From Bact-08 sp964533215 (lineage in GTDB: Bacteria > Bacteroidota > Bacteroidia > Bacteroidales > UBA932), in the NCBI GenBank assembly GCA_964533215.1, contig CAZHLJ010000003.1:62001-126000 (forward strand): a DNA stretch of 64,000 nucleotides. The letters run 5' to 3'. Within the stretch, counting starts at the first letter, position 1. Each line of letters starts with the position of its first letter. The position numbers were made by a program, and so were the translations under genes. Below are positions 63,405-64,000 of the stretch, piece after piece. Under the pieces are notes generated by a model. The model had not been told where the DNA came from. It did not search any database and worked only from the letters and a program-made list of their open reading frames with translations.

Positions 63405-64000
63405 TTACTTAATTCCCATTTTTTTTCTTATCTCTTTTGGGATTGAATTCTTATTAACAACAATATTCATAGTCTTATATTTGGCAAATGTCTCTGAAAC
63501 ATACCATATACCTTTATAATCTCCTGTTACTCCCCATGAGTTCTTAACCATGTAATATTTATTTCCGTTCTGATCCTTTGCAATACCAAAAATGTGCATT
63601 CCATGATCGTCAGTTGTCTGTAGGTTGTCGAATGCAGCTTGCCTGTCTTGTTGACTGACTACCTTTTCTGGAACAATTTCAGTAAGACTTGAGGCTTTAG
63701 CATCCAACTCCTGTTTAGTGATTCCAAGCCATTTTGCCTGATCAGAACCTGACATATTCTTTGTGTCTGTTTCAGGTACGATCCCAAGACCTTTTCTTGT
63801 AAAGCCTTTCTCGCTCACATCTGCACCCCACAGGACTGTGTAACCATTATTTATAGCGTTGTCGAAAATCTGCATCATCTCGTCAATAGGAAGGTTGTAT
63901 GAGAGATCCCAACGCCAATTGTCAGCAACTTCAATTGCAAACTGAGTATAGAAAGGGTGGTGGGTGAACGAAGTTATAGATACATAATCGTCAGGATTAA
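63405..64000 (-). CDS. C1-family cysteine peptidase, partial at window edge
   Basis: The minus-strand frame runs off the window end, leaving the C-terminal 197 residues of a protein like the neighbour at 62244. The histidine region TDDHGMHIFGIAKD, the asparagine region MVKNSWGVTG and the shared ending NSIPKEIRKKMGIK are present; the N-terminal nucleophile cysteine lies outside. The similarity and head-to-tail order, with a 30-nt gap between the two genes, suggest a tandem duplication. Confidence 0.88.
   Translation of the reverse strand, partial: NPDDYVSITSFTHHPFYTQFAIEVADNWRWDLSYNLPIDEMMQIFDNAINNGYTVLWGADVSEKGFTRKGLGIVPETDTKNMSGSDQAKWLGITKQELDAKASSLTEIVPEKVVSQQDRQAAFDNLQTTDDHGMHIFGIAKDQNGNKYYMVKNSWGVTGDYKGIWYVSETFAKYKTMNIVVNKNSIPKEIRKKMGIK

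Noticed and set aside
1..64000. CRISPR arrays, insertion sequences, prophage, rRNA
   Set aside because: I saw no regularly spaced repeats, transposase or integrase motifs, phage structural genes or rRNA segments.

Overview
The window looks like a chromosomal segment of a Bacteroidota bacterium, most probably of the order Bacteroidales. The support is the gene families: DUF4492-cydAB, a BlaI plus M56/TonB pair, DUF4301, a TIGR02757-type protein, DUF349 repeats, a TonB-dependent outer-membrane beta-barrel receptor, an LTD-OadG fusion, type-B L31 and the 30-residue AURKAIP1/COX24-like basic protein. Further support comes from Bacteroidales-type promoters (TTTG, 18-21 nt, TAnnTTTG) at several genes. 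The DNA is AT-rich by eye and gene-dense. I see no rRNA, CRISPR array, intact insertion sequence or prophage.

Layout. 1-2256: the end of an ABC-2 permease gene, an acyl carrier protein and a PAS histidine kinase. 2257-2759: a gene-poor stretch and tRNA-Gly(CCC). 2808-5846 (minus): an M14 carboxypeptidase, a 51-residue protein overlapping a zeta-toxin-like ATPase gene, and a TIGR02757 protein. 5917-7755: BlaI with a doubled operator, and a BlaR1-like M56 protein with a TonB domain. 7832-11557 (minus): L31B, a BI-1-like membrane protein, a NamZ-like muramidase and a GlmM-like mutase. 11697-16258 (minus): a complete methylmalonyl-CoA epimerase and Na+-pumping methylmalonyl-CoA decarboxylase operon, the end of a propionate pathway. 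16390-17789 (minus): TPR protein and YebC.

17893-21877 (plus): recF, DUF721, pdxB and DUF4301, tightly packed. 21894-23387: an ECF sigma factor and a putative anti-sigma, divergent from a small membrane protein; both sides carry the same GTAAC-N16-CGTC promoter. 23467-28675: a deoxyhypusine-synthase-like enzyme, lysA, a TetR regulator, ffh and folD. 28672-33111 (minus): ABC ATPase, membrane protein, YtrA-type GntR regulator and TonB-dependent receptor in one operon, with a GntR-type inverted repeat on its promoter. 33230-35688: an M28 peptidase coupled to an unknown membrane protein. 35693-38695 (minus): DUF4492-cydA-cydB. 38798-41252: a Tat-exported DUF362 protein and a NapH/NapG-like polyferredoxin.

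41269-51000 holds trmD, DUF349, yidC, a YggS-type PLP protein, ung, lon and a one-POTRA BamA-like outer-membrane protein. 51144-53181: HU, the 30-residue basic protein and RNase G. 53178-64000: a THUMP-like methyltransferase, a MATE transporter, a phosphohexomutase, a 1298-residue hybrid histidine kinase, PssA and two tandem C1 peptidases, the second cut by the window edge.

Most genes are housekeeping. The less explained parts are the zeta-like ATPase pair, the ABC/GntR/receptor operon, the ECF locus with mirrored promoters, the DUF362-polyferredoxin pair and the cytoplasmic-looking NamZ homologue. Three convergent gene pairs share a 4-nt stop-to-stop overlap; in one of these a perfect palindrome encloses both stop codons.
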